A stretch of 64,000 bases of DNA. It comes from Nocardia suismassiliense. GTDB lineage: Bacteria; Actinomycetota; Actinomycetes; Mycobacteriales; Mycobacteriaceae. The notes beneath the pieces are model-generated. The model did no database searches, was not told the DNA's origin, and saw only the letters and a list, made by a program, of their open reading frames with translations. The stretch is taken from the NCBI RefSeq assembly GCF_900269665.1, contig NZ_LT985361.1, positions 7,419,240 to 7,483,239 on the forward strand, given 5' to 3'. The translations under genes and the position numbers were made by a program. Below are positions 25,869 to 38,500 of this stretch, one piece after another (positions within the stretch are counted from its first letter, which is position 1; every line of letters begins with the position of its first letter).

Positions 25869-26324
25869 ATGCATACGCTGACCGAATCGCTCGACAACAT
25901 CCGCCTGCTGCCGCTCGCGCGGCCCGTCGCCGAGGTCGATCCGAACGCGGTCGTGGTGTCCACCGGCGACTGCGCGCTCACCTACGCCGAGCTGGACAGC
26001 TGGTCGAACCGGCTGGCTCGGCTGCTGCTCGGAATCGGCGCCGCGGCCAACACCCGGATCGCGATCGCGATCACCGATGAGATCGAGTCCGTGGTCGCCG
26101 AGCGGGCCATCGTCAAGATCGGCGCCACCCCCGCGCCGATCACCGACGACGGTTCGTTCGCGCTGGGTACCGCCCTCGGTGTGACGACCAAGTCGCAGCG
26201 CGGCGAGCTCACCGACGCGATCTCCTGGCTGGTGCTGGACGACCGCTCGACGTTGCAGCGCTACCTCGCGGGCTCCGATGCACCGCTGACCGCGGGCGAG
26301 TTCGCACTGCCGAAGTCGGCCTGA
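25869..26324 (+). CDS. Stand-alone N-terminal fragment of an NRPS adenylation domain
   Basis: A 151-residue protein with its own ATG, eight bases after GAGGAA, and its own stop. From about residue 20 it aligns with the first 110 residues of the A domains of the NRPS downstream: LTYAELDSWSNRLARLLL here, against MSYGELDAWSNRFARLLL in the second A domain. It continues through VVAERAIVKIGATPAP and ISWLVLDDRSTLQRYL, and ends just before the YTSGSTG phosphate loop. It therefore lacks the ATP- and substrate-binding core and cannot adenylate. It occupies the place where an MbtH-like partner gene is often found, and no MbtH homologue is in the window. It is either an evolved accessory protein or an intact remnant of an A domain. 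Confidence 0.75.
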   Translation: MHTLTESLDNIRLLPLARPVAEVDPNAVVVSTGDCALTYAELDSWSNRLARLLLGIGAAANTRIAIAITDEIESVVAERAIVKIGATPAPITDDGSFALGTALGVTTKSQRGELTDAISWLVLDDRSTLQRYLAGSDAPLTAGEFALPKSA

Positions 26325-26331
26325 ATTCCCC

Positions 26332-26367
26332 AGGCGCGCCCCGACGATGTCCGTTCGGGACGCGCCT
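26332..26367 (+). terminator. Hairpin between the A-fragment gene and the NRPS
   Basis: Stem AGGCGCGCCCCGAC / GTTCGGGACGCGCCT, with two mismatches, begins seven bases after the stop of the fragment gene. There is no T-run. It could be a weak terminator or an attenuator setting the ratio of the small protein to the NRPS. Confidence 0.45.
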
Positions 26368-26530
26368 GTCGGCATGTTCTGACCTCATGTCGGCAAACGC
26401 CATCGGTGCACACGTCATCGGTTCAGAATGAATCTTGTCGCGAGCTGTGCGGCAAGTACTACCACTACCGCGGTGGCTCAGCGGCGGTCACTCCGCGGCA
26501 GCTGCGGGCGGTAAAAACGTAGGACTATTC

Positions 26531-29500
26531 ATGCAACAGCCTCTCCCCTCGCCCACCGAATCCGGCAGCGCTCTGCCTATGGACGCCCGCGCTCTGCCTA
26601 TGGACGCCTTCGAGCTGTCCGCAGCCCAGCGCGGCATCTGGTTCGCCCAGCACATCGCCGGCGACACGCCGATCTCGATCGCCCAGTACGTCGAGTTGAG
26701 CGGACCGATCGACCTGGACCTGCTCGCCGATGCGGCGCGCCAGGCGGGCCGCGAATTCGGCACGGGGTATCTGCGGCTCGTCGAGGTCGACGGCCATCCG
26801 TACCAGTTCGTGGACACCACCCTCGACGACACCCTGGACACCCTGGATCTGCGCGGTGAGCACGATCCGGTGGCCGCCGCGCACGCGTGGATGCGGGCCG
26901 AATACGACGCTCCGCTCGACCTGACCCGCGACCGGCTGGTGCGCGTCGTCATGCTGCGGGTCGCCGACGACCGCTGGTACTGGTACTCCCGGATCCATCA
27001 CATCGTGCTGGACGGCATGGGCGCGCTGACCATGGTGCAGCGCACCGGGGAGCTCTACAACGCGGCGGTGGCGGGCAAGGAGCCGCCCCCCGCGAAGGCC
27101 GAGGATCTGCGCCGGATCGTCGAGGCCGATGCCGCGTACCGCAGTTCTGATCGGTTCGGCACCGACCGCGAGTACTGGCTCGAGCACCTGGGCGGGATGG
27201 CCGATCCGGTGAGTCTCGCCGGTCGCACCGCCGCCGTCGACGCGCACCCGAGTCGCGTCGCGGGTGCGCTGCCTGCGGAGACCACCGCGCTGCTCGACGA
27301 CGTCGCGAAGGCGGCCTCCTCCGGTGTCGCGCCGACGGTGGTCGCGGCGTTCGGGGCTTACCTCGCGGCGATGACCGGTGCGCCCGAAGTTGTGCTGAGC
27401 CTTCCTGTTTCGGCGCGTACCACGGCGGTCCTGCGCCGGTCCGGCGGCATGATCGCCAATGTCGTTCCGCTGCGGCTGACCATGACGCCGACCACCACGG
27501 TCGGTGACGTCATTCGAGCAGCCCAGGGCGAGCTGACGGGTGCCCTGCGGCGGCAGCGTTACCGCCAAGAGGACATCTTCCGCGATCTGGGCTGGCCGAT
27601 GGACGAGACCGCGTCGTTCGGGCCCTCGGTGAATTTGATGATGGTGGACACCAGGATTCAGCTCGGCGCGGTCACCGGCCGCCTGCACGTGCTGACCTCC
27701 GGGTTGATCGATGATCTGTTCGTCAATGTGTATCCGGGCGTGGGCGGCGAGAGCACCCACATCGATTTCCAGGCCAACGGAAACCTGTACAGCGACGCGG
27801 AATTGGCGGCGCACCATCGCCGGTTCCTGCTGTTCCTGCACGAATTCCTCGCTGCGGGTACGGAAGCCGCACTGTCGACGGTGCCGGTGGTGTCCGACGA
27901 CGAGCGGGCCGAGCTGGCGCCTGCCCGCGGGCCCGCAGGAGTCACGCCTCGCACGCTGCCGGACATCCTCGCGGCCGGTGCGGCACTCGATCCCGATGCG
28001 GTGGCGATCCGAGCCGGGGCTACCGCGTTGACCTACCGTCAGGTCGACGAGTACACGAACCAGTTGGCCAGGGTACTCATCGCGAACGGCGCCGGACCGG
28101 AACGCGCCGTGGCGATCTCGATCCCCCGCTCGGCCGAGTCGGTGCTGGCGATGATCGCGGTGGCCAAGACCGGCGCGGCGTTCGTGCCGATCGATCCGAC
28201 CTATCCCGCCGACCGGATCGAGCACATGGTCGGCGACAGCGGTGTGGTCGCCGGGGTGACCGCCGCGGCCGCCCGGAAGTCGTTGCCGGAGCGGGTGACC
28301 TGGCTGATCCTCGATGACGAGGCGACCACGCGCAGCGTGCGTGAGCAGGACACGACCGCCGTCACCGCCGCCATGCACCTCGATCAGGTCGCGTACATCA
28401 TCTACACCTCGGGATCGACCGGTTTGCCCAAGGGCGTGCTGGTTTCGCATCGCGGATTGGCCAACCTCGCGACCGGTTCCGGAGCCGGGTTCGGCGTGAC
28501 CGCCGATTCCGTGGTGGCGCATGCGGTTTCGCCGAGCTTCGACATTTCGGTCGAGGAGATCCTGGTGACGCTGGCCTGCGGCGCCACCCTGGCCGTCGTG
28601 CCGCCCGCCGCGTACGCGGGCGAGGAGATGGCCGAAGTGCTGCGCGCCCATCGCGTCACCCATCTCAATGTCACACCGACGGTCGTGGGCTCGCTCGATC
28701 CGGCGACCCTGCCGCAGCTGCGCACCGTGATCGTCGGCGGCGATGCGTGCCCGCCCGAACTGGTGATCAAGTGGTCCGGTCGCACCCTCCTGAACGGGTA
28801 CGGCCCCACCGAAACCACGGTGACCGCGACGTTGAGCGAGGGACTCGTCCCTGCCGCACCGGTCACCATCGGCAGCCTGGTGCGCGGTGTCGCCGCCGTG
28901 GTGCTCGACCCGTGGTTGCGGCCGGTGCCGCCCGGCACCATCGGTGAGCTGTATCTGGCCGGTGCCGGACTCGCGCGGGGCTACCACCGGCGCAATGGGC
29001 TCACCGCGGAGCGTTTCGTGGCGAACCCCTACGAACCTGGGGCGCGCATGTACCGCACCGGCGACCTGGTGCGCTGGAGCGACCGCGGCGGCCGGCTCGA
29101 GCTGGAGTACCAGGGGCGCAGCGACTTCCAGGTGAAGGTCCGCGGCTTTCGCATCGAGCTCGGGGAGATCGATGCCGCGCTGGAACGGCATCCGGAGGTC
29201 GACTTCGCGATCACGGTCGGAGCCGAAACGGGATCCGGTGCCACCGCGCTCGTTTCGTATGTCCTGCCGAAGCCCGGGGCTGAGGTACATCCCGAGGCAC
29301 TGAAAGCTGCTGCCGGAGAGACACTTCCGGCCTATATGGTGCCTGCGGTGGTGATGGTGCTCGACAGCATCCCGCTCACACCGCTCGGCAAGGTGGACCG
29401 CAAGGCGCTGCCCACACCGGATTTCGGGGCGCGGGCGATCGTCAGCCGCGCGCCGTCCACCCCGCGCGAAGCGGCGTTGGCCGCGCTGTTCGCCGAGGTG

Positions 29501-32500
29501 CTCGGGCTGGAGTCGGTCGGCGTCGACGAGAGCTTCTTCGCGCTCGGTGGGGACAGCATCGTGTCCATCCAGCTGGTGTCGCGGGCCAAAGCCGCGGGTA
29601 TCGGGCTCAGTGCGCGGGATGTGTTCGAGCGCAAGACCGTTGCCGCGCTGGCCGCCGTCGCCACCGAGGTGAAGGCACAGGTGGTGCACGAGCTGCCCGG
29701 TGGCGGGGTCGGCGCGGTCGCGCTCACGCCGATCGTGCACGCCATGCTTGACCAGGGCGACAGCTGGCGGCGATTCGCTCAGGCGGTGCTCGTCGGACTG
29801 CCCGCCGGCTTCGAGCGGGCTCGACTCGTCACGGCGGTGCAGGCGCTGCTCGACCAGCACGATCTGCTGCGTTCGTCGCTGCGGCACACCGCGGGGCGCT
29901 GGGAATGGGTGGTGGCCGAGCGTGGTTCGGTGGCTGCCGAATCTTTGGTGGATGTCGTCACGGCCGGACCGGAGACCGAGGAAACCTACGAGCGCGAATT
30001 GCAGCGCGCCGCCGATCTGCTCGATCCCGCCGCAGGGGTGGTCGCCCGCATCGTGCTGATCGAGCACAACGATGCGGAACCCGTGCTTTGGCTGGTGCTG
30101 CACCACCTGGTGACCGATGGTGTCTCCTGGCGCATCCTGCTGCCCGATCTCGCCACCGCCGCGCTGGGTGGCACCCTCGCACCGGTCGGTACCTCGTTCC
30201 GCCGCTGGGCGCACGGTCAGGCGGCACAGGCGGGCGAACGGGCCGCCGAATTGCCGCTCTGGCAACGCATCCTGTCGACCCCCGATCCGGCGCTCGGTGC
30301 GGACATTTTGGACCCGGCCGTCGATGTCGTCGCGACCATGGCGCACCGGCAGACCGTCATCACGCCCGATATCGCGCACACCGTGCTCAGCACCGCTCCC
30401 GATCGATTCCATTGCAGCGCAGACGATGTGCTGCTCGCCGCGCTCGCCATGGCGATCGGGCGGTGGCGCGAGCGGACCGCGACGCTGTTCACCTTGGAAG
30501 GGCACGGCCGGACCGAGGCGATCCTGCCCGGTGCCGATGTCGCGCGCACGGTGGGCTGGTTCACCAGCGTGTATCCGGTGGCCGTCGACCTGACCGGGAT
30601 CGATCTCGCCGACGCGTTCACCGGTGGCGCCGCGGCGGGCACCGCCATCAAGACCACCAAGGAACAGCTGCGGGCGGTGCCGGACAAGGGTGTCGGCTTC
30701 GGCATGCTGCGCTACCTCACCGCCGACACCGCCGCGGTCCTCGCCGACGGGTCCACGCCGCAGATCAGCTTCAACTACCTGGGCCGGGCGACCACCGGCG
30801 CCGACACCGGACCGTGGCTGCCGCAACGCTTTGCGGCCACCCAGGACGATCGGGCGCCGCTGGCCGCCGTCGTCGATATCAACGCGGTACTCACCGACAC
30901 CGGCCTGGAAGTGACCTGGGCGTACGCATCTCGGCTGCTCGACGCAGCCGACGTCGACCGGCTCGCCGAGCGCTGGACCGAGGCGCTGCGAGCGCTCGCC
31001 GCGCATGCCGTGTCCGCGGGCTCGGGCGGCCGCACACCGTCGGACTTCGAGCTCGTCCCGGTGACGCAGTCGCAGATCGACACCTGGGAACGCGACTACC
31101 CGCATCTCACCGACGTGTGGCCGCTCTCGCCGCTGCAATACGGCCTGCTGTTCCACGCGCTCTACGACTCCGATACCGCCGACGGTTACACGGTGCAGTC
31201 GCTGCTCACCCTGGCGGGCACCGTCGACGCGGCCCGGTTGCGCACCGCCGCACAGGCTTTGGTGGCCCGGCACGAGAACTTGCGGGTCGCCTACGTGGAA
31301 ACCGACGACGGTCCACGTCAGCTCGTCCTGTCCGACGCCGAAATACAATGGCAGGAAGTAGATCTGGCCGACATCGACGATGCCGAGCTGCGGCAGCGCG
31401 AACTCGACCGGGTGATCGCCCTGGACGCCCGTACCCGCTTCGAGCTGACCCGGCCGCCGCTGGTGCGCTTCACGCTGATCCGCACCGCCGCCGACGCCTA
31501 CCGGTTCGTGCTCACCAATCACCATCTGGTGCTGGACGGTTGGTCGACGCCGCTGCTGGTGCGCGAGCTGCTCGCGCTGTACGTCACCTCGGGCGACGCG
31601 TCGGCGCTGCCACCGGCGCACTCCTATCGCGAATTCCTGTCCTGGCTGGACGAGCGGGACGACGCCGAATCGATTGCGGCGTGGCGGGAATCGCTGGCCG
31701 GCATCGATACCCCCACCCGCGCGGTGCCGACCTTGGCGGGCATCGAATCGACCGAGACCGGCATGCTGTCCACCGAGCTGTCGGCCGACACCGTCGCTCG
31801 ATTGGAGGCGACCGCTCGCGAATCCGGTGCCACGGTCAACACGCTCGTGCAGGCGAGCTGGGCGATGCTGCTCGCCATGCGCACCGGCCGCACCGATGTG
31901 GTGTTCGGCGGCACGGTCTCCGGGCGGCCACCGGAGCTCACCGGTGTCGAGGAGATGGTCGGCCTGTTCATCAATACCTTGCCGGTGCGGGTGCGCCTCG
32001 ATCCGGCGGAGAAGGTGGTCGACCTGCTCGCCCGCCTGCAAGCGGAGCAGGCGCGGCTGATGGATCATCAGCATGTCGGACTGGCCGCCATTCATCAGGC
32101 CGTCGGTCTCGCCGAATTGTTCGACACCCTCACCGTTTTCGAGTCCTACCCGATCGACCGGGAGGCGCTCTCGCAGGCGCTGGACATCGCGGGCATGCGG
32201 GTGCTCGACGTCGAAGGCACCGACGCGACGCCATACCCGTTGAACCTCATGGTCATCCCGCTGCGCGGCGCGCACGGTCACGACACCTTGCGCGTCAGCC
32301 TGAAATTTATGGCCGATCAGCTCGCTGCCGCGGACGCGCAACCGCTGCTGGATCGTTTCGTCCGGTTGCTCACCCAACTCGCCGACAACCCGCGCGCCCT
32401 GGTCTCGCAGGTGCAGTACTGCGACGACGCCGAACGTGCCGCGCTGCTGCCGGTGCGGGGACCGGAGTCGCTGCCCGTGCGCACGCTGCCCGACATCCTC

Positions 32501-35500
32501 GCCGCCGGTGCGGCCATCGACGGCGATGCCATCGCGGTCAGCGCGGGCGAGCTCACCATGTCCTACGGGGAGCTCGATGCCTGGTCGAACCGGTTCGCGC
32601 GGTTGCTGCTGAGCCGGGGCGTCGGGCGGGAGGTGTTCGTCGTGCTCGCCCTCACCCGCTCGCTGGAGTCGGTGGTCGCGGTGTGGGCGCTGGCCAAGTC
32701 GGGCGCGGCGTTCGCGCCGCTGGACCCGCACTATCCGGTCGAGCGGATCGAGCACATGCTCACCGACTCGAAGGCGCCCATCGGCGTGACGGTCACCGCG
32801 ACCGGTGAGACGCTGCCGGGCAGCATCGACTGGCTGCTGCTCGATGACCTCAACACCATCCGCCGGGTGATGACGGTGTCCGCCGATCCCATCACCGACG
32901 AGGAGCGCGGCGGCCCGATCGATGTCGATCAGACCGCGTATTTGATCTATACCTCCGGTTCCACCGGCAAGCCAAAAGCCGTGCTGCTCAGCCATCGCGG
33001 TATCGCGAATCTGGTTGCCACCCAGCGGGACTCGCTGGCGTTGGATCCGACGGCGAGCGCGTTGCAGGTGGCGTCGCCGAGCTTCGACGCCTCAGTGTTC
33101 GAACTGCTGACCGCGCACGGCTCGGGTGGCAGGTTGGTCGTCTCCCCGCCGGATGTCTATGGCGGCAGCGAACTCGAACAACTGCTGCGTACCGAACGGG
33201 TCACCCACGCGGTGATCACGCCGTCCGCGCTGGCCACCATGGACCCGACCGATCTCGACCACCTGCGAGTGCTCTCGGTCGCCGGAGAGGCGGCCACGCC
33301 CGAGCTCATCGAACGCTGGTCCGTCGGGCGGCGAATGGTGAACCTGTACGGTCCGACGGAGTTCAGCATCTGGGCCACCGGACCGGCGGAACTCGTTGCG
33401 GGCGAGCCGATCACCATCGGCGGGCCGATCCGCGGCGCGGCGAACATGGTGCTCGACACCTGGTTGCGGCCGGTGCCCGTGGGGGTCGCCGGCGAGCTCT
33501 ACCTCGCCGGACCGGCCCTTGCTCGCGGCTACTTCAACCGGTTCGAGATGACCGCGAGTCGCTTCGTCGCCGATCCGTTCGGCGAGCCGGGTGAGCGCAT
33601 GTACCGGACCGGCGACATGGTGCGCTGGGTGATCGGTCGCGACGGCGGCTACGAGCTGGAGTACCTGGGGCGCAGCGACTTCCAGGTCAAGATTCGCGGG
33701 TTGCGCATCGAGCTCGGTGAGATCGACGCGGTGCTCTCACGTGACGAGCAGGTCGAGTACGCGGTGACGATCGGCCGGGCCGGGCCTGCGGGGGCGACCG
33801 TGCTGGTGTCGTATGTGCTGCCCGCCGAGGGCGTCGAACTGGATACCGAACGACTGCGCGTCCAGGTGGCCGCCGAGCTGCCCGGGTACATGGTGCCCGG
33901 CTATCTCGTCGTGCTGGACTCGATTCCGCTGACGCCGGTCGGCAAGCTGGATCGCAAAGCTCTTCCCGTGCCGGACTTCTCGGATACCAACCGGCCCTAC
34001 CTCGCACCACGCACGCCGGTCGAGCAGGCAGTCGCCGAGGTGTTCGGTGATGTGCTCGGCCGCGAGCAGGTCAGTGTCGACCAATCCTTCTTCGAGCTCG
34101 GCGGCAACTCGCTCAGCGCGACCAAGGTTGTCGCCCGGGTCAATTCGGCGCTGGGATCGACGATCGCGCTGCGTGACCTGTTCGACGCGCCCACCGTCGC
34201 CCAGCTGTCCGGGCGCGTGGTCCCGGCGACCGATGGCAAGCCCGGCCGCTTCGCGCTCGCGCCGCGGATCCGGCCGGACCGCATCCCGTTGTCCCCTGCG
34301 CAGCAGCGCATGTGGGTGCTCAACCGGCTCGATCCGACCTCGTCGGCGTACAACATCGCAGTCGCGCTGCGGCTGACCGGTGCGCTCGACGTGGACGCTA
34401 TGCGGTTGGCCCTCGCCGACGTCGTCGACCGGCACGAAAGCCTGCGCACGATCTACCCCGCCGACTCCGACGGGCCCCGCCAGGTGGTGATGAGCGCCGA
34501 GATGGCCTCGCCTGCAATGGTGTTGGTCGATAGCGAAGACGGTGCGCCACTGCGCGCCCGAATCAACACGTTGGCGGGCAACGGATTCGACATCGCCAAG
34601 GAGCCGCCGCTGCGTGTCGGGTTGTTCCGCATCGTCACGGCGGACGCGGGGAGTGCGACTTCCGACCGGATCTCCGCCAGCGCGTTCGCACCGGTGGCGT
34701 CGAGTCTTTCCGCAGGCGGCACTCCGGTCACGTCCGGGCCCTCAGCAGACGCCCCACCGGTGACGTCCAGCCCGTCGGCGGGCGCCTCACCCGTGACGTC
34801 CAGCCCATCTGCAGGCGTTCCTCCGATGGCGTCCAGCCCTTCCGCGGGCGGGTCACCCGTCACCTCCAGCCCTACCGCGGGCGGCTCCCCCGTGGCATCC
34901 AGCCCATCGGCGGGCACCCCGCCGGGATCGTCCGGCCACTCGATGGCCACAGCGCCGGTGGTGGCAGGCGACTCCCCCCGCACGAATACCCCTGACGTGC
35001 ACATCGTCGTCCTCGTGGTGCACCACATCAGTGCGGATGGCGCGTCCATGGCGCCGCTGGCGGCCGATATGGTTGCCGCGTATTCGGAGCGGGTCAGTGG
35101 TGCCGAGACGACCAGGGTTCCGCTGGGCGTGCAGTATGCCGATTTCGCGCTGTGGCATCGCGAGCTGCTCGGTAGCGAGTCGGATCCGGACTCGATGGCG
35201 GCGCGGCAGGTTCAGTTCTGGAACGACACGCTCACGGGGGCGCCGGATGTTCTGGAGTTGCCCAGCGATCGGCCGCGACCTGCGGTGCAGACCATGCGCA
35301 GCGCCGACGTCGAGTTCACCATCGATGCCGAATTGCACCGTGCCCTGGTCGAATTCGCGGCGGCGCACAATGTCAGCCTGTTCATGGTCGTGCATGCGGC
35401 GCTCGCGGTGCTGCTGGCGCGGCTCGGCGGCACCGACGATGTGGTGATCGGCACGCCGGTCGCCGGGCGCGGGGAACAAGCGCTGGACGAGCTGGTCGGG

Positions 35501-38500
35501 ATGTTCGTCAATACCCTGGCGCTGCGCACGCCGGTCGACCCGGGCGCCGGTTTCGGTGACTTCCTGACCGCGGTGCGCGCCGTGGATCTGGATGCGTTCG
35601 CCAATGCCGATGTGCCGTTCGAACGGCTTGTGCAGGTGTTGAATCCGACCCGGTCGACGGCGCACCATCCCCTGTTCCAGGTGTCGCTGACGTTGCAGAA
35701 CTTCATAGAGCCGGTGCTGGAGCTGCCCGGATTGCGGTTCGAGGTAGAGGACTTCGACCGGCGTACTTCACAATTCGATCTGACCCTCGACCTGCGCGAG
35801 CGTTTCGGCGAGACGGGCCCGGCCGGACTGTCCGGTGTACTGACCTACGCGACGGACCTGTTCGACGAGGCAACGGTAGCGGCGTTCGCCACTCGATGGC
35901 GGCGCGTACTGGCGACTGTGCTGGCCGAGCCGGACACGCGGGTCGCCGATATCGACATCCTCGACGACACCGAACGTGCCACCCTCGTGCCGGTGTGTGG
36001 CCCCGAGAGTGCCGGGACGACAACGCTTCCCGAGCTGCTCGCGCGGACAATGGACCAGTACCTGGACCGGCCCGCCGTGGTCGCCGCCGGACACACCACG
36101 ACCTACCGGGAGCTCGACGCCCACACCAACCGGCTGGCCCGCCTGCTGCTGGACGCCGGCGTCGGCACGGAATCCGTGGTCGCCCTCGGCCTTCCCCGTT
36201 CGGCCGAACTGCTGACCGGCATGTGGGCGGCCGCGAAGGTCGGCGCGGCCTTCTTGCCGGTCGACCCGAAGCATCCGGTGGAACGCATCGACCACATGCT
36301 CACCGATTCTCAGGCCCGCGTGGGCCTCACGGTAGCCGCCTACCGACCGCTGCTGCCGGACAGCACGCACTGGCTGGTGCTGGACGACGTGGACCTGGTC
36401 GGGCGCTGGTGCCGGGCGAGTGCGAGTCCGCTGGGCGACGGCGAACTGCAGAGCCCGATCCGGCCGGACAACCCGGCGTGGATGATCTACACCTCCGGTT
36501 CGACGGGAACACCGAAGGGTGTCTCGGTGTCGCACCGCGGCATCGCCGACTTGGTTGTCGCGCAACGCGAGTCGCTCGGACTCGACGAGCACTCCCGGGT
36601 ATTGCAGGTGGCTTCACCGAGTTTCGACGCCTCGGTATTCGAGGCGCTCATGGCGTTCGGCTCGGGTGGCGCCTCGGTGGTTGCTCCGCCGGAGGTATTC
36701 GGTGGCAGCGCGCTCGCCGAACTGATTGCGGCGGAGCAGGTCACTCACATGGTGATCACACCGTCGGCGCTGGCCACCCTCGATCCCGGCGAGGTATCGA
36801 GTGTGCGGGTGCTCGCGGTGGCGGGTGAGGCAGTCGGCGCCGAGCTGGTCGAGCGTTGGGCCGCCGATCGCACCATGATCAACCTGTACGGTCCGACCGA
36901 ATTCACCATCTGGGCAACGGGTTCCGTGCCGCTGATAGTCGGCGAGCCGGTGTCCATCGGCACGCCGGTGCGCGGGGCCGCCGCCCTCGTCCTGGACGAC
37001 CGGCTGCGTCCGGTGCCGGTCGGTGTCGCGGGTGAGCTGTACCTGGCCGGGCCCGCCCTGGCCCGCGGTTACCACGCTCGACCCGGCTTGACGGCGGGCC
37101 GGTTCATCGCCGATCCGTTCGGCGAAGCGGGCGAGCGGATGTACCGCACCGGTGACCTGGTGCGTTGGACGCGGACCACCGCCGGCCTGGCCCTGGAGTA
37201 CCTCGGCCGCACCGACTTCCAAGTCAAGGTGCGTGGTCAGCGCATCGAACTCGGCGAGATCGACGCCGTGCTCGGCAGGGTCGACGGTGTCGATTTCGCC
37301 CTAACCCTCGGTGTTCCCGGCCCGACCGGGGCGACCGCGCTTGCTGCTTATCTGGTGCGGACGCCGGACGTCGAGCTCGATCTCGCGCGGGTCCGTGCGG
37401 TCGCCGCCGATACTCTGCCCGCCTACATGGTTCCGTCCGCCTTCGTTGTGCTGGATGCCATTCCGCTCACCGCGGTCGGCAAGCTCGACCGAAAGGCGCT
37501 GCCTGCTCCGGAATTCACCGCCGACCGCACCGAGTACCGTGCGCCGTCCACCCCGACCGAGGAGACCCTGTCCGGGATCTTCGCCGAGCTGCTCGGACTC
37601 GACAAGGTCGGCGCCGACGACTCGTTCTTCGCGCTCGGTGGCGACAGTATTCTCGCCATCCAACTGGTCTCGCGCGCAAAGCAACACGGCGTGCACTGCA
37701 CACCGCTGCAGGTGTTCGAGCACCGGACCGTGGCCGCACTGGCCGCGGCCGCCGATGCCGCCGGCGCGGTGGTCGTGCTGGAAGAGCTGCCCAGCGGCGG
37801 CGTCGGCGAGCTGCCTTTGACGCCGATCGTGCACTACATGCTCGAACGGGGTGGCGACTACCGTCGCTTCGCGCAGACGGCGGTGCTGGACCTGCCGGTC
37901 GGCATCGATCGAGCCCAGATCGTCGCCACGCTGGCGGCCGTGGTCGACCGGCACGACATGCTGCGCGCCCGACTTTCCCCGGACGAGCACGGTGCGCCGT
38001 GCCTGCGGGTCGGCGAAGTCGGTTCGGTCGAGGTGGACGCGCTCGTGCACCGCATCGAGTTCGACGCCGCCGCCGACTCGGTCGAGCTGCGTGAATACGC
38101 GGTGACCGAGCTGGATGCCGCGATGAACCGGCTCGATCCGGCTGACGGTGTTGTGCTGCAGTTCATTTGGCTCGACCCGGTAGGTGATGGTGGAACCCAC
38201 ACGCGCGCCGGACGTTTGATCGTCGTGGCGCACCATCTCGTCATCGACGGGGTCTCCTGGCGTATCCTGGTGCCGGACCTGGTCGCCGCATGGGCGCAAG
38301 TGTCGGTCGGCAACACCCCGGTCCTCGCCGAGACCGGCACGTCGATGCGGCGGTGGGCGCATGCCCTGGTCGTCGAGGCACACACGGACAAGCGGGTTTC
38401 GGAGCTCGGTTACTGGCAGGACGTCATCACCGGGTCCGATCCGCTGATCGGTTCCCGTCCACTGGACCCGGCCGTCGACGAGGCGCACACGTTGCGCATG

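Noticed and set aside
26525..32995. An uninterrupted frame of over 2000 codons on the minus strand, antisense to the NRPS
   Set aside because: It has no recognisable domains and its residue composition (His, Arg, Gly, Gln-rich) is that of the complement of high-GC codons. The plus-strand NRPS frame has all catalytic motifs.
34703..34933. Reading the 33-base tandem array as a CRISPR or intergenic repeat
   Set aside because: The repeats are contiguous with no spacers, in frame, and inside an intact NRPS condensation domain.
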